Assembly: GCF_014303395.1 (NCBI RefSeq)
Contig: NZ_CP060298.1
Span: forward strand, 5,227,001 to 5,291,000
Length of the DNA: 64,000 nucleotides
DNA from: Nakamurella sp. PAMC28650
GTDB taxonomy: Bacteria > Actinomycetota > Actinomycetes > Mycobacteriales > Nakamurellaceae
Reading direction: 5' to 3'
Below the pieces are notes generated by a model. That model was not told the DNA's origin, ran no database searches, and saw only the letters and a program-made list of their open reading frames with translations. Positions 16,954 to 26,792 of this stretch are shown one piece after another; the stretch's first letter is position 1, and the number at the start of each line of letters is the position of its first letter. A program made the position numbers and the translations under genes.

Positions 16954-18864
16954 TCAGTGGCAGTGGTCGGCGGCCGGCGTGGGCGGTACGTCCAGGGACG
17001 GGTTGCGGTCGAAGAAGCCGAACGGCTTCAGCCAGAACGACACGGTATCGGCCGGCATCACCGGCCAGTCCTCGGTCCTGGTGATGTGGTGGATGCCGAA
17101 GACGTACCAGAGCACCACGTCGGTGTTCTCCAGCGACTCGTCGTCGGAGATCCAGCGCGTCATTCCCTCGTCGGTCTCGCTCTGCGTCGGGTAGACACCG
17201 CACGGCCACTGCTCGTCGTCGTGGTGTCTGGTCACCCACAGGGTGTGGCCGATCACCGGGGCTCGCAGGAACTGCGGGGTGCCCGGCGCCATCAGTGGCG
17301 GGATCGCCGCCCCTGGAACGAGTTTGTACGCGACCGGAGTTCCCAGGAAGTTGGTCCGGCCCGGGTTGGTCACCTTCCACGACCGTTGCGCGCCGAAGTC
17401 GTAGTCCCGGCCGGATTGCGATTCGGAGGCGATCAACGTCGACCTGGTCTGCAGGGCGAGACCGTAGGGGTTGTCCGCGGAGATCTCCGGGGCGTAGGAG
17501 TCCACCTCCACCACCGAGTTGGCCGGGCCGTCGACGTCCAGGTCCAACCGGGCCACCAGGAAGTGCTGGTGGAAGGGTGCATAGGTCTGCCGGTCGACCA
17601 ACGTGCCGGTCGGAGGGGCCGGATCGCCCGGGGCGATCGGTGTCGTGACCATGATCCCGGTGGCCCTGATCTCGCACTCGATGTTGCCGTCGGTGTAGAA
17701 GCGCCAGTAGATCAGGTACTCGTAGTTGGCGACGGTGGCGTGCGCCGACACCACCAGCCTGCGCATCCGGCGCACCTCCGCGCGACCGTTGTTGTCGACG
17801 TGCTTCCAGAGCACGGCATTGTCTTCCTCATGAATGCAGATCGCCTGCGGGATGTCGTAGGGAACACCCGCAGAGTTGGCCAGAGTAGCGTCCAGATAAC
17901 GGATCTCACCCAGGCAATCGCAACCCAGCTGGAGCGAGGTGGTCATGTTACCGAGACCCCACTCGCCGATGTCGTAGGCGGTCCGCCGGTAGTGGTCGAA
18001 GCCCGGATCCCGGTAGGGGACTATCATCTCGGCCAGCGAGATGCGGTACGCGATGTCCCGCTGCACGCCGTGGTCGTCGTAGGCGACCTGATGCAGCACG
18101 AGGCCTTCCCGATAGTTGAAGCCGACGCGCAACGACCAGTTCTGCCAACGGATCTCGTGACCGTCCAGGGTGAAGCCGGGACCCTCGGGCTGGGTGATGT
18201 GCAGCGGCTTCACGTCCTGACGCAGCTGCTGCCCTGGCACCAGATCCGGTTCGTACTCCCCCATCACCGGTGCCGGCGGGACCGACCTCGAGTCCAGATC
18301 GATCTCCAGCAGCTCCATCGTGTTCATGTCGACGATCAGCTTGATCCCGGAAACCGGGTGCGCGTAGGGGTTCCCGTAGCGGCTCGAACGCAGCCAGATG
18401 TCCGCCCAGCCCAGCCTGCGTTCGGCCCACTGCGGCGGCATCAGCGCCCTGCCGTAGGTCCAGACGTCGATCAGGACCAGCGAGAGGTCGGTGATCCCGC
18501 GATCGGCCAGCGCCTGCACCACCCGCGGCTCCGCCTTCATCGAATCCTCGCAGTCGTGCCACTCGTCCACGGTGAAGTTCGGTGTGACACCGGGCACCTC
18601 GGTCACGCCGACGACGGACCCGGCCGTCAGATCGACGACCGCCTCACGGGTCACGTTGTCGCGGCGGTCCCAGAACACGGACAGCGAGCGTCGCGGGACG
18701 GGGTTCCCCGGCCGCCAGGCCAGCATGTCCTGCTTCGGCGGTTCGGCCAGCGTGATCGACGCGAAGCGGAAGGTGTCACCGACCGCCCCCGCCGCGCGCA
18801 GCAACTCGACCGTGCGGGTGTATTCGGAGCCGCTCAACGGGTCGAGCGGATGCGGGTCGGTCAT
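16954..18864 (-). CDS. Copper-containing primary amine oxidase
   Basis: A 636-aa cytosolic-looking copper amine oxidase that converts primary amines to aldehydes with H2O2 and ammonia. The topaquinone precursor motif T-x-x-N-Y-(D/E) is present as TVANYEY, where the Tyr is self-oxidised to TPQ. The paired copper His ligands appear in HQHFLVARLDLDVDG. The catalytic base Asp is in the YDIGEWGLGNMTTSLQLGCD region. The N2/N3 domains are seen upstream. GGAGG precedes the ATG. No signal peptide is seen. The substrate (tyramine, phenylethylamine or another) cannot be told. Confidence 0.93.
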   Translation of the reverse strand: MTDPHPLDPLSGSEYTRTVELLRAAGAVGDTFRFASITLAEPPKQDMLAWRPGNPVPRRSLSVFWDRRDNVTREAVVDLTAGSVVGVTEVPGVTPNFTVDEWHDCEDSMKAEPRVVQALADRGITDLSLVLIDVWTYGRALMPPQWAERRLGWADIWLRSSRYGNPYAHPVSGIKLIVDMNTMELLEIDLDSRSVPPAPVMGEYEPDLVPGQQLRQDVKPLHITQPEGPGFTLDGHEIRWQNWSLRVGFNYREGLVLHQVAYDDHGVQRDIAYRISLAEMIVPYRDPGFDHYRRTAYDIGEWGLGNMTTSLQLGCDCLGEIRYLDATLANSAGVPYDIPQAICIHEEDNAVLWKHVDNNGRAEVRRMRRLVVSAHATVANYEYLIYWRFYTDGNIECEIRATGIMVTTPIAPGDPAPPTGTLVDRQTYAPFHQHFLVARLDLDVDGPANSVVEVDSYAPEISADNPYGLALQTRSTLIASESQSGRDYDFGAQRSWKVTNPGRTNFLGTPVAYKLVPGAAIPPLMAPGTPQFLRAPVIGHTLWVTRHHDDEQWPCGVYPTQSETDEGMTRWISDDESLENTDVVLWYVFGIHHITRTEDWPVMPADTVSFWLKPFGFFDRNPSLDVPPTPAADHCH

Positions 18865-18916
18865 TCTGGTCCTCCGGGTTCGGCGCCGCGGCCGCGCAGA
18901 CAGAGGTGCGCGGGGG

Positions 18917-19843
18917 TCAGGTGGTCACCTTCGTCGCGTCGAAGATGTCCGGTTCGATGTACATCACCTTCGCGATCGGCACGGCGGCACGGACCCGCTT
19001 CTCCAGGGCGTCGATGGCGGCGGCCACCTCTCGCGCCGAGTCCGTCGCTGCCACCGCGACCTTGATCCCGACCATCAATTCCTCCGGGCCCAGGTACAGC
19101 GTCTTCATGTGGATGATCCGGTCGATGTCGTCGCCGTCGAGGGCCGCAGCGGTGATCGCGGCCAGATCGTCGCCGGATGCCCCCTCGCCGACCAGCAGGC
19201 TCTTCACCTCGACGCCGAGGACGATCGCCACCAGGACCAGCAGGAGCCCGATGCCCACCGTGCCGACCCCGTCCCAGATGCCGTCACCGGTGATCACGGC
19301 CACCAGGACGCCGCCGAGGGCGAAGACCAGGCCGATCAGTGCGGCCATGTCCTCCAGCAGCAGGACCGGGAGCTCGGGGGCCTTTGCCCGCCGGATGAAC
19401 TGCAGGATGGAGATGCCGTGGCGGTGCTCGGCCGACTCGCGGAGCGCGGTGCGCAGCGAAAAGCTCTCCAGCGCAATCGAGATGAGCAGGATGACGATCG
19501 GTATCCAGGCCCGCTCGATCGGCTCCGGGTGCTCGAGCTTGTGGATCCCCTCGTAGATCGAGTACACACCGCCCACGGTGAACAGGATGATCGCCACCAT
19601 GAAGGCGTAGACGTACCGCTCCCGGCCGAAGCCGAACGGGTGCTCGGCCGTCGCCGCCCGTTTCGCCCGCCGACCGCCGATGAGCAGCAACACCTGGTTA
19701 CCGGAGTCGGCCAGCGAGTGCACCGACTCGGCCAGCATCGACGAGGAGCCGGACAGCAGGAACGCGACGAACTTCGTCACGGCGATCCCGACGTTGGCCG
19801 ACAACGCCGCCAGGATCGCCTTGTTCCCACCTTCGGTGCTCAT
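18917..19843 (-). CDS. Cation diffusion facilitator family transporter
   Basis: A 308-aa CDF protein with about six helices. The family metal-site motif HSLADS is in helix 2 (MLAESVHSLADSGNQVLLL), followed by the short GGRRAKR loop and HPFGFGRERY. A second site is seen in LLLEDMAALIG. The C-terminal cytoplasmic domain follows the last helix. CDF proteins export Zn, Fe, Mn, Co or Cd by proton exchange; the metal is not predictable here. The ATG at 19843 was chosen because upstream codons are Arg/Pro-rich and unlike the family. It sits 52 bases upstream of the amine oxidase gene; a copper link is not implied. Confidence 0.9.
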   Translation of the reverse strand: MSTEGGNKAILAALSANVGIAVTKFVAFLLSGSSSMLAESVHSLADSGNQVLLLIGGRRAKRAATAEHPFGFGRERYVYAFMVAIILFTVGGVYSIYEGIHKLEHPEPIERAWIPIVILLISIALESFSLRTALRESAEHRHGISILQFIRRAKAPELPVLLLEDMAALIGLVFALGGVLVAVITGDGIWDGVGTVGIGLLLVLVAIVLGVEVKSLLVGEGASGDDLAAITAAALDGDDIDRIIHMKTLYLGPEELMVGIKVAVAATDSAREVAAAIDALEKRVRAAVPIAKVMYIEPDIFDATKVTT

Positions 19844-20052
19844 GTCCCTGCTCTCCTGCGGCTCGGTACTCCTCCGGCGATCCTCCCACGCACCGCCGCG
19901 GGACCCCGGCCCGTGCGCCCGCCGACGCCGATCCACAGGCCGCTGGTTGCCCCGTGCCGCACCGGGAACACTCCCGAACGGGACATGGCGGCGTAACAGG
20001 GCCACAATCCCTTGTCATGCTGCCGTTACACGTCGAACCTACGGTTCGGCCC

Positions 20053-21756
20053 ATGGCCGACCTGTTTCAGGACTATCCGTTCGGGCGGGCATGGGATGAG
20101 ATGTTCTCGGGACCCGGAGTCATCCGGCCTGCGTACGAATCCGTTCATGCCGCTCTGCAGACGCTGAGCGCCGCGGATCTGAAGGCCAGGGCCGACATCA
20201 TGGGCCGGACCTTCCTCGACCAGGGGATCACCTTCGCCCTGGGCGGGGTGGAGCGGCCGTTCCCGTTGGACCTGATCCCTCGCATCGTCACCGCCCAGGA
20301 GTGGAAGGTCGTGCAGACCGGCGTCCCGCAGCGGGTCAGGGCCCTGGAGGCGTTCCTGGCCGACTGCTACGGCCCGGGCCGGATCTTCGAGGACGGCGTG
20401 GTGCCGCGCCGACTGGTCACCACCTCGCCCCACTTCCACCGCCAGGTCGCCGGGATGGCCCACCAGGACGGCGCCCGCATCGTCATCTCCGGCGTCGACC
20501 TGATCCGCGACGAGCACGGCGCCTTCCGAGTGCTCGAGGACAACGTCCGGGTACCGTCCGGCGTCTCCTACGTCCTGGAGAACCGGCAGGCCGTCTCGCA
20601 GGTCCTTTCCGAGGCCGGCGGCGACTCCCAGATCCGTTCGGTGGCCGAATACCCGGGGCGGCTGCTGGCCGCGCTGCGGGCCGTCGGCCCGGACAACGTC
20701 TCCGACCCGACGGTGGTCGTGCTGACGCCGGGTGTCTACAACTCGGCCTACTTCGAGCACACCCTGCTGGCCCGCGAGATGGGCGTCGAACTGGTCGAGG
20801 GCCGCGATCTGATCTGCCGCAACAACCGCGTGTTCGTCCGCACCACCGGCGGTGAGATGCCGGTGCACGTGATCTACCGCCGGTTGGACGACGAATTCCT
20901 GGACCCGATGCAGTTCCGGCTGGACTCGATGCTCGGCTCCCCCGGCCTGATCAACGCGGCCAGGGCCGGCCACCTGACGATCGCCAACGCGGTCGGCAAC
21001 GGCATCGCAGACGACAAGCTCGTCTACACCTACGTGCCCGACATCATCCGGTACTACCTCTCCGAGGAGCCGATCCTGCTGAACGTGGACACCTATCGGA
21101 TGGAGGAACCCGACCACCTGGAGTACGCGTTGGAGCACCTTGCCGAACTGGTGATCAAACCGGTGGACGGATCGGGCGGCAAGGGCATCGTGATCGGTTC
21201 GCACGCCGACGCCTCGACCCTGTCGAAGGCCCGCCAGGCCATCCTGGAGAACCCGCGCGGCTGGATCGCGCAGCGGGAGATCGCCTTGTCCACCGTCCCG
21301 ACCCTGATCGGCGACAAGGTCCGCCCCCGCCACGTCGACCTGCGCCCGTTCGCGGTCAACGACGGGAACTCCGTCTGGGTGCTGCCCGGTGGGCTGACCC
21401 GGGTCGCACTCCCGGAGGGCGAACTCGTCGTCAACTCCTCGCAGGGCGGCGGTTCCAAGGACACCTGGGTGCTGGCCGCACCCGAATCCCCGCGCACCGA
21501 ACCGGATCTCGAGCAGCAGAGCTCGCTACCGGCCCAGCCGGAGGACATGGAACCGCTGGTGGGCTGGCAGGAATCGGAGGCCCAGAGCACCGGCGCCTTC
21601 TTCTTCGACCCGCCCGTCACCCCCGACGACGACGGCGCCGGGCTGCGGCACCAGCAGGGTCAGCAGCAACAGCATCGTCGCGCTGCTGCGACGGCCGGCT
21701 CCCCGACCGCCCTTCCCGATGGGCAGTCCTTCTCCTCCACCCCTGCGGGGCAGTGA
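20053..21756 (+). CDS. Circularly permuted ATP-grasp protein (DUF404/DUF407)
   Basis: A 567-aa protein matching the circularly permuted type 2 ATP-grasp family: FGRAWDEMFSGPGVIRPAYE at the N-terminus, DLIPRIVTAQEW, the VLEDNVRVPSGVSYVLENR segment, and LVIKPVDGSGGKGIVIG, the glycine-rich nucleotide loop. Such proteins are predicted peptide or amide ligases. The last 50 residues are low-complexity and Gln/His-rich (QQGQQQQHR). The stop codon overlaps the next gene's ATG (TGATG). The start could also be the in-frame ATG at 20017; neither has a clear ribosome binding site. Confidence 0.88.
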   Translation: MADLFQDYPFGRAWDEMFSGPGVIRPAYESVHAALQTLSAADLKARADIMGRTFLDQGITFALGGVERPFPLDLIPRIVTAQEWKVVQTGVPQRVRALEAFLADCYGPGRIFEDGVVPRRLVTTSPHFHRQVAGMAHQDGARIVISGVDLIRDEHGAFRVLEDNVRVPSGVSYVLENRQAVSQVLSEAGGDSQIRSVAEYPGRLLAALRAVGPDNVSDPTVVVLTPGVYNSAYFEHTLLAREMGVELVEGRDLICRNNRVFVRTTGGEMPVHVIYRRLDDEFLDPMQFRLDSMLGSPGLINAARAGHLTIANAVGNGIADDKLVYTYVPDIIRYYLSEEPILLNVDTYRMEEPDHLEYALEHLAELVIKPVDGSGGKGIVIGSHADASTLSKARQAILENPRGWIAQREIALSTVPTLIGDKVRPRHVDLRPFAVNDGNSVWVLPGGLTRVALPEGELVVNSSQGGGSKDTWVLAAPESPRTEPDLEQQSSLPAQPEDMEPLVGWQESEAQSTGAFFFDPPVTPDDDGAGLRHQQGQQQQHRRAAATAGSPTALPDGQSFSSTPAGQ

Positions 21757-22721
21757 TGTTGAGCCGGATCGCCGAGTCGCTGTACTGGTTGGGCCGACAC
21801 GTGGAACGGGCCGACTGCACGGCCCGGATCCTGGACACCTACCTGCACCTGCTGCCGACCGGGTCGTGGGCCACCGACCACCAGGTGATCCGCTCCCTGG
21901 TGGATTCGATGGGCCTGTCCGGCGACGAGGAGGTGGAGGGCGCCGACTCCGGCAAGCTGATCCGCACGCTGGTCTTCGACACCGAGCGTGCGTCGTCGGT
22001 CTCCGGTGCCCTGATCGCGGCGCGGGACAACGCCCGCGGGGTCCGCGACGCCCTGCCGCTGGACGTCTGGGAATGCCTGAACGTCACCTGGCACGGCCTG
22101 CGCAGCCGCGCCTCCACCGGTGGCGGCCCACACACGTTCCTGCGCTGGGTGTCCGAGCGGTGTGCGATCGCGGCCGGCCTGACCGATCAGGTGATGAGCC
22201 ACGACGAGGGCTGGCACTTCCTGGCCGTCGGACGGGCCCTTGAACGCGCCGACATGACGATCCGGCTGATCGCCGCCGCCGATTCGGAGACCGGATCGGT
22301 TCCCCCCTGGCGGGCCCTGGTCAGCGCCTGCGGCGGCTGGGAACCGTACGTCCGGGAGCACGGCGGATCCATCGGGCAGCGCACCGCGATCGAATTCGCC
22401 CTGCTGGACCGCAAGTTCCCCCGCTCGGTGCTGCGCTGCCTGACGGCGGCGGAGGCCTCGCTGGCCGAGTTGGAGGCCGTCGGGTCCGGGCAGCAGCGAG
22501 ATCCGCGGCGCGATCCGTCGTCGGCCCGCCGCATCGTCGGGCGGACCAGGACGGGGTTGGACTACCGGACCGGGACCGAGCTGACCAGCGAGCTCGGCAA
22601 CCTGCTGACGAATCTGCAGCGCACCGTGGCCAGCGCCCACGTCGCGGTCAGCAACTCGTTCTTCCGGCGTGGCGACGAGGTCACCTGGGCCAACATCGGA
22701 TCGGACGGGGTCATGGCATGA
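21756..22721 (+). CDS. Alpha-E domain-containing protein (DUF403)
   Basis: A 321-aa all-helical protein of the alpha-E family: MLSRIAESLYWLGRHVERAD at the start, then ARDNARGVRDAL and FLAVGRALERADMTIRLI. Alpha-E proteins are almost always encoded beside circularly permuted ATP-grasp proteins and transglutaminase-like peptidases, as here, and probably form a complex with them. The function is not established. The ATG overlaps the previous stop by one base, and the stop overlaps the next ATG (ATGA). Confidence 0.88.
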   Translation: MLSRIAESLYWLGRHVERADCTARILDTYLHLLPTGSWATDHQVIRSLVDSMGLSGDEEVEGADSGKLIRTLVFDTERASSVSGALIAARDNARGVRDALPLDVWECLNVTWHGLRSRASTGGGPHTFLRWVSERCAIAAGLTDQVMSHDEGWHFLAVGRALERADMTIRLIAAADSETGSVPPWRALVSACGGWEPYVREHGGSIGQRTAIEFALLDRKFPRSVLRCLTAAEASLAELEAVGSGQQRDPRRDPSSARRIVGRTRTGLDYRTGTELTSELGNLLTNLQRTVASAHVAVSNSFFRRGDEVTWANIGSDGVMA

Positions 22722-23644
22722 GCGTGGGGACGGCGGACATCACCAACGGTTCCAACTACGGATCGGACATCTGGCGTCTGCTCATCGTGCATCGCACCGA
22801 GCTCACCTACCCGGACACCGTCACCACCTCCTACAACGAGTTCCGGATGCAGCCGTCCGACGAGCCCGGACAGGCCGTGCTGTCGTCCCGGATGGAGATC
22901 GATCCGTTCGAGGGCGTCACCAGCTATCTCGACTACTTCGGGACCAGGGTCGCGTCGTTCGACGTGCACCGTGCCCACCGGCACCTGACGGTGACCGCGA
23001 CTTCGACGGTGGAGACGTTCCCGGCCACGGCCTTCGGTGCCGGCGGCTACGGAGCAGGGACCGCCCACCCGGACGAGATGACGTGGGAACAACTGGTGTC
23101 CTCCGACTGCCACGATCGCTACGAGGAGTTCCTGACCCCGACGCACCTCACCGAGCTGAACGACGAGCTGAACGGACTGAGCGAGCAGATCAGGGCCCAG
23201 GCCAGAAATCCGTCTGCGGCCGGGCGCGAAGTCTGCTCGCTGCTGAAGAAGTCGCTCAAGTACGAACAGGGCGCGACCGGCGTCCACACCTCGGCAGTCG
23301 AGGCCTGGACCGAGAAACGTGGTGTCTGCCAGGATTTCTCGCACCTGGCGATCGGGATGCTGCGGGCCATGAGCATTCCGACGCGCTACGTCTCGGGTTA
23401 TCTGCACCCGGACAAGGATGCCGAGATCGGCAAGACCGTCATCGGTCAGTCGCACGCCTGGATCGAGTGGTTCGACGGCATGTGGGTGCCCTACGACCCG
23501 ACGAACGCCTCCTCGCCCGGCCACTCGCACGTGGTCGTCGGCCGGGGCCGCGACTACCGCGACGTCCCGCCGGTCAAGGGCGTCTATGCCGGGCCCGAGG
23601 CCAGCGGCAACGAGGTCACCGTCAGGGTCACCCGCCTGCGCTGA
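22718..23644 (+). CDS. Transglutaminase-like cysteine peptidase family protein
   Basis: A 308-aa protein with an N-terminal beta domain of bacterial transglutaminases (HRTELTYPDTVTTSYNEFRM) and a catalytic core. The triad is visible: Cys in KRGVCQDFSHLAIGML, His in GQSHAWIEWFDG and Asp in PYDPTNAS. The family may cleave or form isopeptide bonds. It is the third gene of the ATP-grasp / alpha-E / transglutaminase operon and overlaps its neighbour by 4 bases, so ligation and hydrolysis or transfer of the same peptide is a fair inference. Confidence 0.9.
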   Translation: MSVGTADITNGSNYGSDIWRLLIVHRTELTYPDTVTTSYNEFRMQPSDEPGQAVLSSRMEIDPFEGVTSYLDYFGTRVASFDVHRAHRHLTVTATSTVETFPATAFGAGGYGAGTAHPDEMTWEQLVSSDCHDRYEEFLTPTHLTELNDELNGLSEQIRAQARNPSAAGREVCSLLKKSLKYEQGATGVHTSAVEAWTEKRGVCQDFSHLAIGMLRAMSIPTRYVSGYLHPDKDAEIGKTVIGQSHAWIEWFDGMWVPYDPTNASSPGHSHVVVGRGRDYRDVPPVKGVYAGPEASGNEVTVRVTRLR

Positions 23645-23778
23645 CCCGGGGGCAGCCTCCGATGGGTGCGATCGGCAGCACCGGGGGGCAGTAACCTGGG
23701 CAGAAGAACTCGTCGCGTGCTCTCGAATTCGTTTCCCGCTTTCGCTGATTCCACCGCGGCTTCGTCGAGGAGGACGTC

Positions 23779-25575
23779 ATGGCCAGCACCGACCACCAAT
23801 CTGTTTCGTTCGGACATCTGTTCCGGGAACGGGTGAGCGCAACGCCGGCCGCCGAGGCCTTCCGCAGCAGGTCCGGGTCGGGCTGGCGGTCCTTGAACTG
23901 GGCCGGGACGAAGGTCCAGGTCTACGAGATCGCCGCGGGGCTCATCGATCTCGGTGTCACGGCCGAGCAGCGGGTGGCCATCGCGTCCGGCACCCGGCTC
24001 GAATGGATCCTGGCCGATCTCGCGATCGCCTGCGCCGGAGCGGCCACCACCACGGTCTATCCCTCGACTGCCGCCGAGGACGTCGACTACATCCTGGCCG
24101 ACTCGGCCTCGGTGGTCGTCATCGCCGAGGATGCCGCCCAGGCCGCCAAGGTGACCGCGGGCGACCTGCCCACCGTGACCGCCATCGTGCTGATGGACGG
24201 GGAGGGCGACGGGGGGAAGATCCTGTCGTGGGACCAGCTGGCCGCACGCGGACGGGCGTTGCTGGCCCGCACTCCCGGCGCGGTCGACGAGCGCATCGAT
24301 GCGCTGACGCCGGACAGCCTGGCCACCCTGATCTACACCTCCGGCACCACCGGACGGCCCAAGGGCGTTCGCCTGGTGCACGAGAACTGGACCTACGAGG
24401 GCAGGGCCGTCACCGAACTCGGCATCCTGCAGCCCGATGACGTGCAGTACCTGTGGCTGCCGCTCTCGCACGTGTTCGGCAAGATGCTGGTCGCCGTCCA
24501 GCTGCAGATCGGGTTCGCCACCGCGGTGGACGGGGACCTGACGAAGATCGTCGAGAACCTGGGCGAGGTGCACCCGACGTTCATGGCCGGCGCCCCCCGG
24601 ATCTTCGAGAAGGTCAGGGCGAAGGTCACTCTCACCAGCCAGGGCGCGGGCGGCCTGAAGCTGAGGATCTTCGACTGGGCGTTCGGGGTGGGCCTGGCCG
24701 CATCCCGCCGGCGCCAGCTGCGCCGCCCGTTGACGCGGCTGCACGCGACGCAGCTGGCGATCGCCGACCGGCTGGTCTTCCGCAAGATCCGCGCCGTCAT
24801 GGGCGGCCGGATCAAGTTCTTCGTCTCCGGGTCGGCCGCGCTGTCCAGGGAGGTGGCCGAGTGGTTCGACGCAGCGGGCCTGACCGTGCTCGAGGGCTAC
24901 GGGATGACCGAGACCAGCGCCGCCACCTTCGTCAACCTGCCCCGTGACGCACGGATCGGCACGGTCGGCCCGCCGCTGCCCGGCACCGAGGTGATCATCG
25001 CCTCCGACGGCGAGATCCTCGTCCGCGGACCGGGTGTGATGCGCGGCTACCACAACCTGCCGGGCGCGACCGAGGAGGTGTTGACGGTCGACGGCTGGCT
25101 GCACACCGGCGACATCGGCGAGCTGACCGACGGTTTCCTGCGGATCACCGACCGCAAGAAGGATCTGATCAAGACCTCCGGGGGCAAGTACGTCGCACCG
25201 CAGAAGATCGAGGTCATCTTCAAGGCCGTGTGCCCGTACGCGTCCCAGATCATCGTGCACGGCGAGGGCCGCAAGTTCATCTCCGCGATGATCACCCTCG
25301 ACCCGGAGGCGATCGCGGATTGGTGCGCGGTGAACGGCCTGTCCGGGCAGACGTCGGAACAACTGGCCGTCGACCCCAGGGTCCGCCAGATGATCGGCGG
25401 CTACGTCGACGAACTCAACTCCAAGCTGGAGCGGTGGGAGACGATCAAGCGCTTCGTCATCCTCCCGCGTGACCTGACCATCGAGGACGGCGAGCTGACC
25501 CCCTCCATAAAGGTCCGCCGCAAGGTCGTCGAGAAGCAGCACATGGACCAGCTCGACGAGCTCTACGTCGACTGA
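23779..25575 (+). CDS. Long-chain acyl-CoA synthetase (AMP-dependent ligase)
   Basis: A 598-aa ANL superfamily enzyme that activates a carboxylic acid as acyl-AMP and then acyl-CoA. The AMP-binding P-loop is YTSGTTGRPKG near residue 190, followed by PLSHVFGKM, GYGMTETSA, and the A8 hinge DRKKDLIKTSGGKYVAP. The catalytic Lys is in the C-terminal SIKVRRKVVEK. It resembles the FadD15-type long-chain ligases of actinobacteria. GAGGA precedes the ATG. Its convergent neighbour is a 3-hydroxyacyl-CoA dehydrogenase, consistent with fatty-acid use. Confidence 0.92.
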   Translation: MASTDHQSVSFGHLFRERVSATPAAEAFRSRSGSGWRSLNWAGTKVQVYEIAAGLIDLGVTAEQRVAIASGTRLEWILADLAIACAGAATTTVYPSTAAEDVDYILADSASVVVIAEDAAQAAKVTAGDLPTVTAIVLMDGEGDGGKILSWDQLAARGRALLARTPGAVDERIDALTPDSLATLIYTSGTTGRPKGVRLVHENWTYEGRAVTELGILQPDDVQYLWLPLSHVFGKMLVAVQLQIGFATAVDGDLTKIVENLGEVHPTFMAGAPRIFEKVRAKVTLTSQGAGGLKLRIFDWAFGVGLAASRRRQLRRPLTRLHATQLAIADRLVFRKIRAVMGGRIKFFVSGSAALSREVAEWFDAAGLTVLEGYGMTETSAATFVNLPRDARIGTVGPPLPGTEVIIASDGEILVRGPGVMRGYHNLPGATEEVLTVDGWLHTGDIGELTDGFLRITDRKKDLIKTSGGKYVAPQKIEVIFKAVCPYASQIIVHGEGRKFISAMITLDPEAIADWCAVNGLSGQTSEQLAVDPRVRQMIGGYVDELNSKLERWETIKRFVILPRDLTIEDGELTPSIKVRRKVVEKQHMDQLDELYVD

Positions 25576-25648
25576 CCTCCCCGCTGCCTCCCCCGGCCGG
25601 CGAGGATCAGCCCCGCGTGCCTGCCTCCCCCCGGATCAGCCCCCACCC

Positions 25649-25747
25649 GCGCTTATCAACTTCGCCGGCGCTCATGATCGGGTTGACTCGCTTCACTCCA
25701 GTCACAAAAGCCGCACCTTCGTGAGCGCGGGCGAAGTTGATCAGCGC
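25649..25747. repeat. Modular palindromic repeat, copy D (99 bp, longest form)
   Basis: Outer arms GCGCTTATCAACTTCGCC (25649-25666) and GGCGAAGTTGATCAGCGC (25730-25747) pair over 18 bp with one mismatch. An inner arm (GCGCTCATGATCG) follows the left outer arm, and a degenerate right inner arm (TTCGTGAGCGC) precedes the right outer arm. At 99 bp it is 19 bp longer than the other copies, one arm length. It lies between convergent genes. Confidence 0.8.
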
Positions 25748-25763
25748 GACGGGGGGGGCGGGC

Positions 25764-26642
25764 TCAGGTGGCGTAGTCGTAGAAGCCGCGCCCGGATTTG
25801 CGGCCCAGCAACCCGGCCTCGACCATCCGGGACAGCAGAGCCGGCGGGGCGTAGTGGGGTTCGCCGTACTCGGCGTACATCGACTCGGCAGCAGACTTGG
25901 CGGTGTCGAGCCCGACCAGGTCGAGCAGCCGGAGCGGTCCCATCGGATGGGCGCAACCGAGCACCATGCCGTTGTCGATGTCCTCGGCGGTGGCGTGGCC
26001 CCCCTCGAACATCCGCACCGCGGACAGCAGGTAGGGGATCAGCAGCGCGTTGACCACGAAGCCGGCGCGGTCCTTGGCCCGGACCACCGTCTTGCCCAGG
26101 GCGACGGTCGCGAACTCGACCACCGAATCGACGGTCCACGTGCTCGTCAGCAGCGACGGGATGATCTCGACGAGTTTCTGCACGGTGGCCGGGTTGAAGA
26201 AGTGGACACCGACCACCTTGTCCGGACGTCCGGTGGCCACCGCCAGCTTCGAGATCGGGATGGATGACGTGTTCGAGGCCAGGATCGCATCCGGATCCGT
26301 CACGATCCGGTCGAGATCGGTGAACACCTGCAACTTGAGCTGCTCGTTCTCGGTCGCGGCTTCGATCACCAGCTGACGGTCGGCCAGTTCCTCGAGCCCG
26401 ACGACCACCTTGATCAGCGCATTCACCTGGTCGGCCTCGTCTGGGTCCACCTTGCCCGCCTTGACCGCCCTGGCCATCGAGGCGGCGATCCGCCGACTGG
26501 CCGATTCGGCGAATTCGGGGCGTACCTCCGAGACGATAACGTCCAGACCACTCCGGGCGCAGACCTCGGCGATCCCGGATCCCATCAGACCACCTCCGAT
26601 GACGCCGACCCTGGTGATGGCCCTGCTGATGTGCTCGGTCAT
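25764..26642 (-). CDS. 3-hydroxyacyl-CoA (3-hydroxybutyryl-CoA type) dehydrogenase
   Basis: A 292-aa NAD(P)-dependent enzyme, single-function short form. The Rossmann motif is GVIGGGLMGSGIAEVCARSG. The signature VGVHFFNPATVQKLVEII carries the catalytic His, and VVRAKDRAGFVVNALLIPYL and HPMGPLRLLDLVGLD mark the C-terminal domain. It oxidises 3-hydroxyacyl-CoA in beta-oxidation or reduces acetoacetyl-CoA. GTGAGG sits about 10 bases before the ATG at 26642. An extension to 26723 is possible but lacks family similarity. Confidence 0.93.
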   Translation of the reverse strand: MTEHISRAITRVGVIGGGLMGSGIAEVCARSGLDVIVSEVRPEFAESASRRIAASMARAVKAGKVDPDEADQVNALIKVVVGLEELADRQLVIEAATENEQLKLQVFTDLDRIVTDPDAILASNTSSIPISKLAVATGRPDKVVGVHFFNPATVQKLVEIIPSLLTSTWTVDSVVEFATVALGKTVVRAKDRAGFVVNALLIPYLLSAVRMFEGGHATAEDIDNGMVLGCAHPMGPLRLLDLVGLDTAKSAAESMYAEYGEPHYAPPALLSRMVEAGLLGRKSGRGFYDYAT

Positions 26643-26792
26643 GTGCGCCGTTGCCTCACGTTCTGCGTTCGCCCAGCTCTTCGGTGGGTCCGGACGACCT
26701 TGGAGTGGACGATACGACAGCACCCGCGGGAAGAACGGCGGCGGCCGTGTGCGAGAAATCTCAGGAGCACGTCAGCGCCAACCGGCACACTG

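Noticed and set aside
16957-19065. 702-codon open frame on the plus strand
   Set aside because: It is antisense to the copper amine oxidase, whose active-site motifs are unmistakable; the composition is that of a shadow frame.
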